DNA from: Branchipolynoe longqiensis
Lineage: Eukaryota; Annelida; Polychaeta; Phyllodocida; Polynoidae
NCBI GenBank assembly: GCA_030323885.1
Contig: CM059186.1
Span: 148,891,407-148,955,406, forward strand
DNA: 64,000 nt
Reading direction: 5' to 3'
Part shown: one piece after another, positions 63,622 through 64,000 of the stretch
Layout of the letters: each line of letters starts with the position of its first letter
How positions within the stretch are numbered: position 1 is the first letter of the stretch
Translations under genes and position numbers: made by a program
Notes under the pieces: generated by a model
What the model was told of the DNA's origin: nothing
Database searches by the model: none
What the model saw: only the letters and a program-made list of their open reading frames with translations

Positions 63622-63961
63622 TTGTACGTCCGGGCAACATTTAAGGTCAGATGGGCTACCGATGTTATAGTGCTGCCCCACTGGGGGATATAGTTCTGCC
63701 GGCACCCGATATCTCACTCAGTCACGTTATCGTGGCATTGAGCCAACCGATCTTTGCACTACCCATAGCAATGGAAATATTGTGACAGGTATAAATTTGG
63801 TCAGTTTTGGGTTTGACTGGACCGGGGATTGATTCCATGACCTCCCGGGAGAGGTGTAAGCGCTCTATCCAGTCGGTCATCCCGCGCACTGTCACAAGTC
63901 AGTACCCGTCCTGATATGACCTTATATGTTGCCAGGACGTAAAACTCCAACAAACAAACAA
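63622..63961. mobile_element. Reverse SINE followed by a direct SINE tail
   Basis: A diverged reverse copy (63622-63885, GTACGTCCGGGCAACATTTAAGG to CAGTCGGTCATCCCGCG) adjoins a forward tail (63886-63961, CACTGTCACAAGTCAGTACCC to CGTAAAACTCCAACAAACAAAC). The tail ends about ten bases from the donor of exon A. Confidence 0.8.
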
Positions 63962-63971
63962 ATCTACATAC

Positions 63972-64000
63972 CTTCAAATTCGCCTCTGCGGACAGCTTTG
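63972..64000 (-). CDS. Host gene exon A, 3' part only
   Basis: Donor AATTTGAAG|GTATGT. The 29 visible bases read KLSAEANLK in the phase that joins exon B without a break. The rest, and the start of the gene, lie beyond the window. Confidence 0.6.

Overview
This window looks like nuclear DNA from an invertebrate animal. It contains phase-matched GT-AG introns, tRNA-derived SINEs, LINE 3' ends, a DIRS-type tyrosine-recombinase retroelement, many TIR-bounded MITEs and long microsatellites, and no operon-like coding. The SINE tail (GGACGTAAAACAACAACAAAC) resembles tails I associate with lophotrochozoans such as molluscs and brachiopods. That is an impression, not a determination.

Layout. 1-1.37 kb is a TCTGTG/TCTGTC satellite that flips to its reverse complement at about 755. 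2-6.1 kb is intergenic, with MITEs and SINEs. 6.1-20.2 kb is mostly simple repeats: a purine tract, a 17-bp minisatellite, (GT)n, (AT)n, (GA)n and a 1.6-kb TGTCTGTC satellite, with SINEs and TA-flanked MITEs between them. 20.2-22.7 kb holds nested SINEs and a MITE. 22.75-27.8 kb (minus strand) is a decayed DIRS-like retroelement with Gag, RT with YLDD, RNase H and tyrosine recombinase. 28.6-30.56 kb is a foldback-type element with inverted ends of about 150 bp. 30.6-37.5 kb carries minisatellites, a 310-bp direct duplication, LINE fragments and a tandem repeat of about 125 bp.

The one convincing host gene is on the minus strand between 64,000 and 37,567. Eleven exons can be joined by splice sites and reading phase: 63972-64000 (partial), 61750-61989, 60927-61076, 47992-48996, 47394-47522, 46102-46202, 42303-43692, 40801-41007, 40166-40195, 39303-39485 and 37567-37815. 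They encode about 1,237 residues of a charged, helical protein that I do not recognise, with a Ser-rich segment and a Lys/Glu tandem repeat. The 5' end lies beyond 64,000 and the 3' end is not resolved. Its introns are packed with the same SINE and MITE families, often within tens of bases of a splice site.

The most interesting pattern is a set of TIR-bounded non-autonomous elements whose interiors are built by reiterating a short word in both orientations. Each set uses a different word (GCGACC, ACGTCGA, CTGGCGCCGAC, GTTCAAAACACTAC, GTATGCTGA, AATCGATTC), and in most the word recurs in or near its own TIR. A second is a 95-bp tandem array that repeats the end of a coding exon fused to a SINE tail, where the predicted splice donor appears to come from the SINE. 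Several nested insertions with clear target-site duplications give a relative chronology of the repeats.
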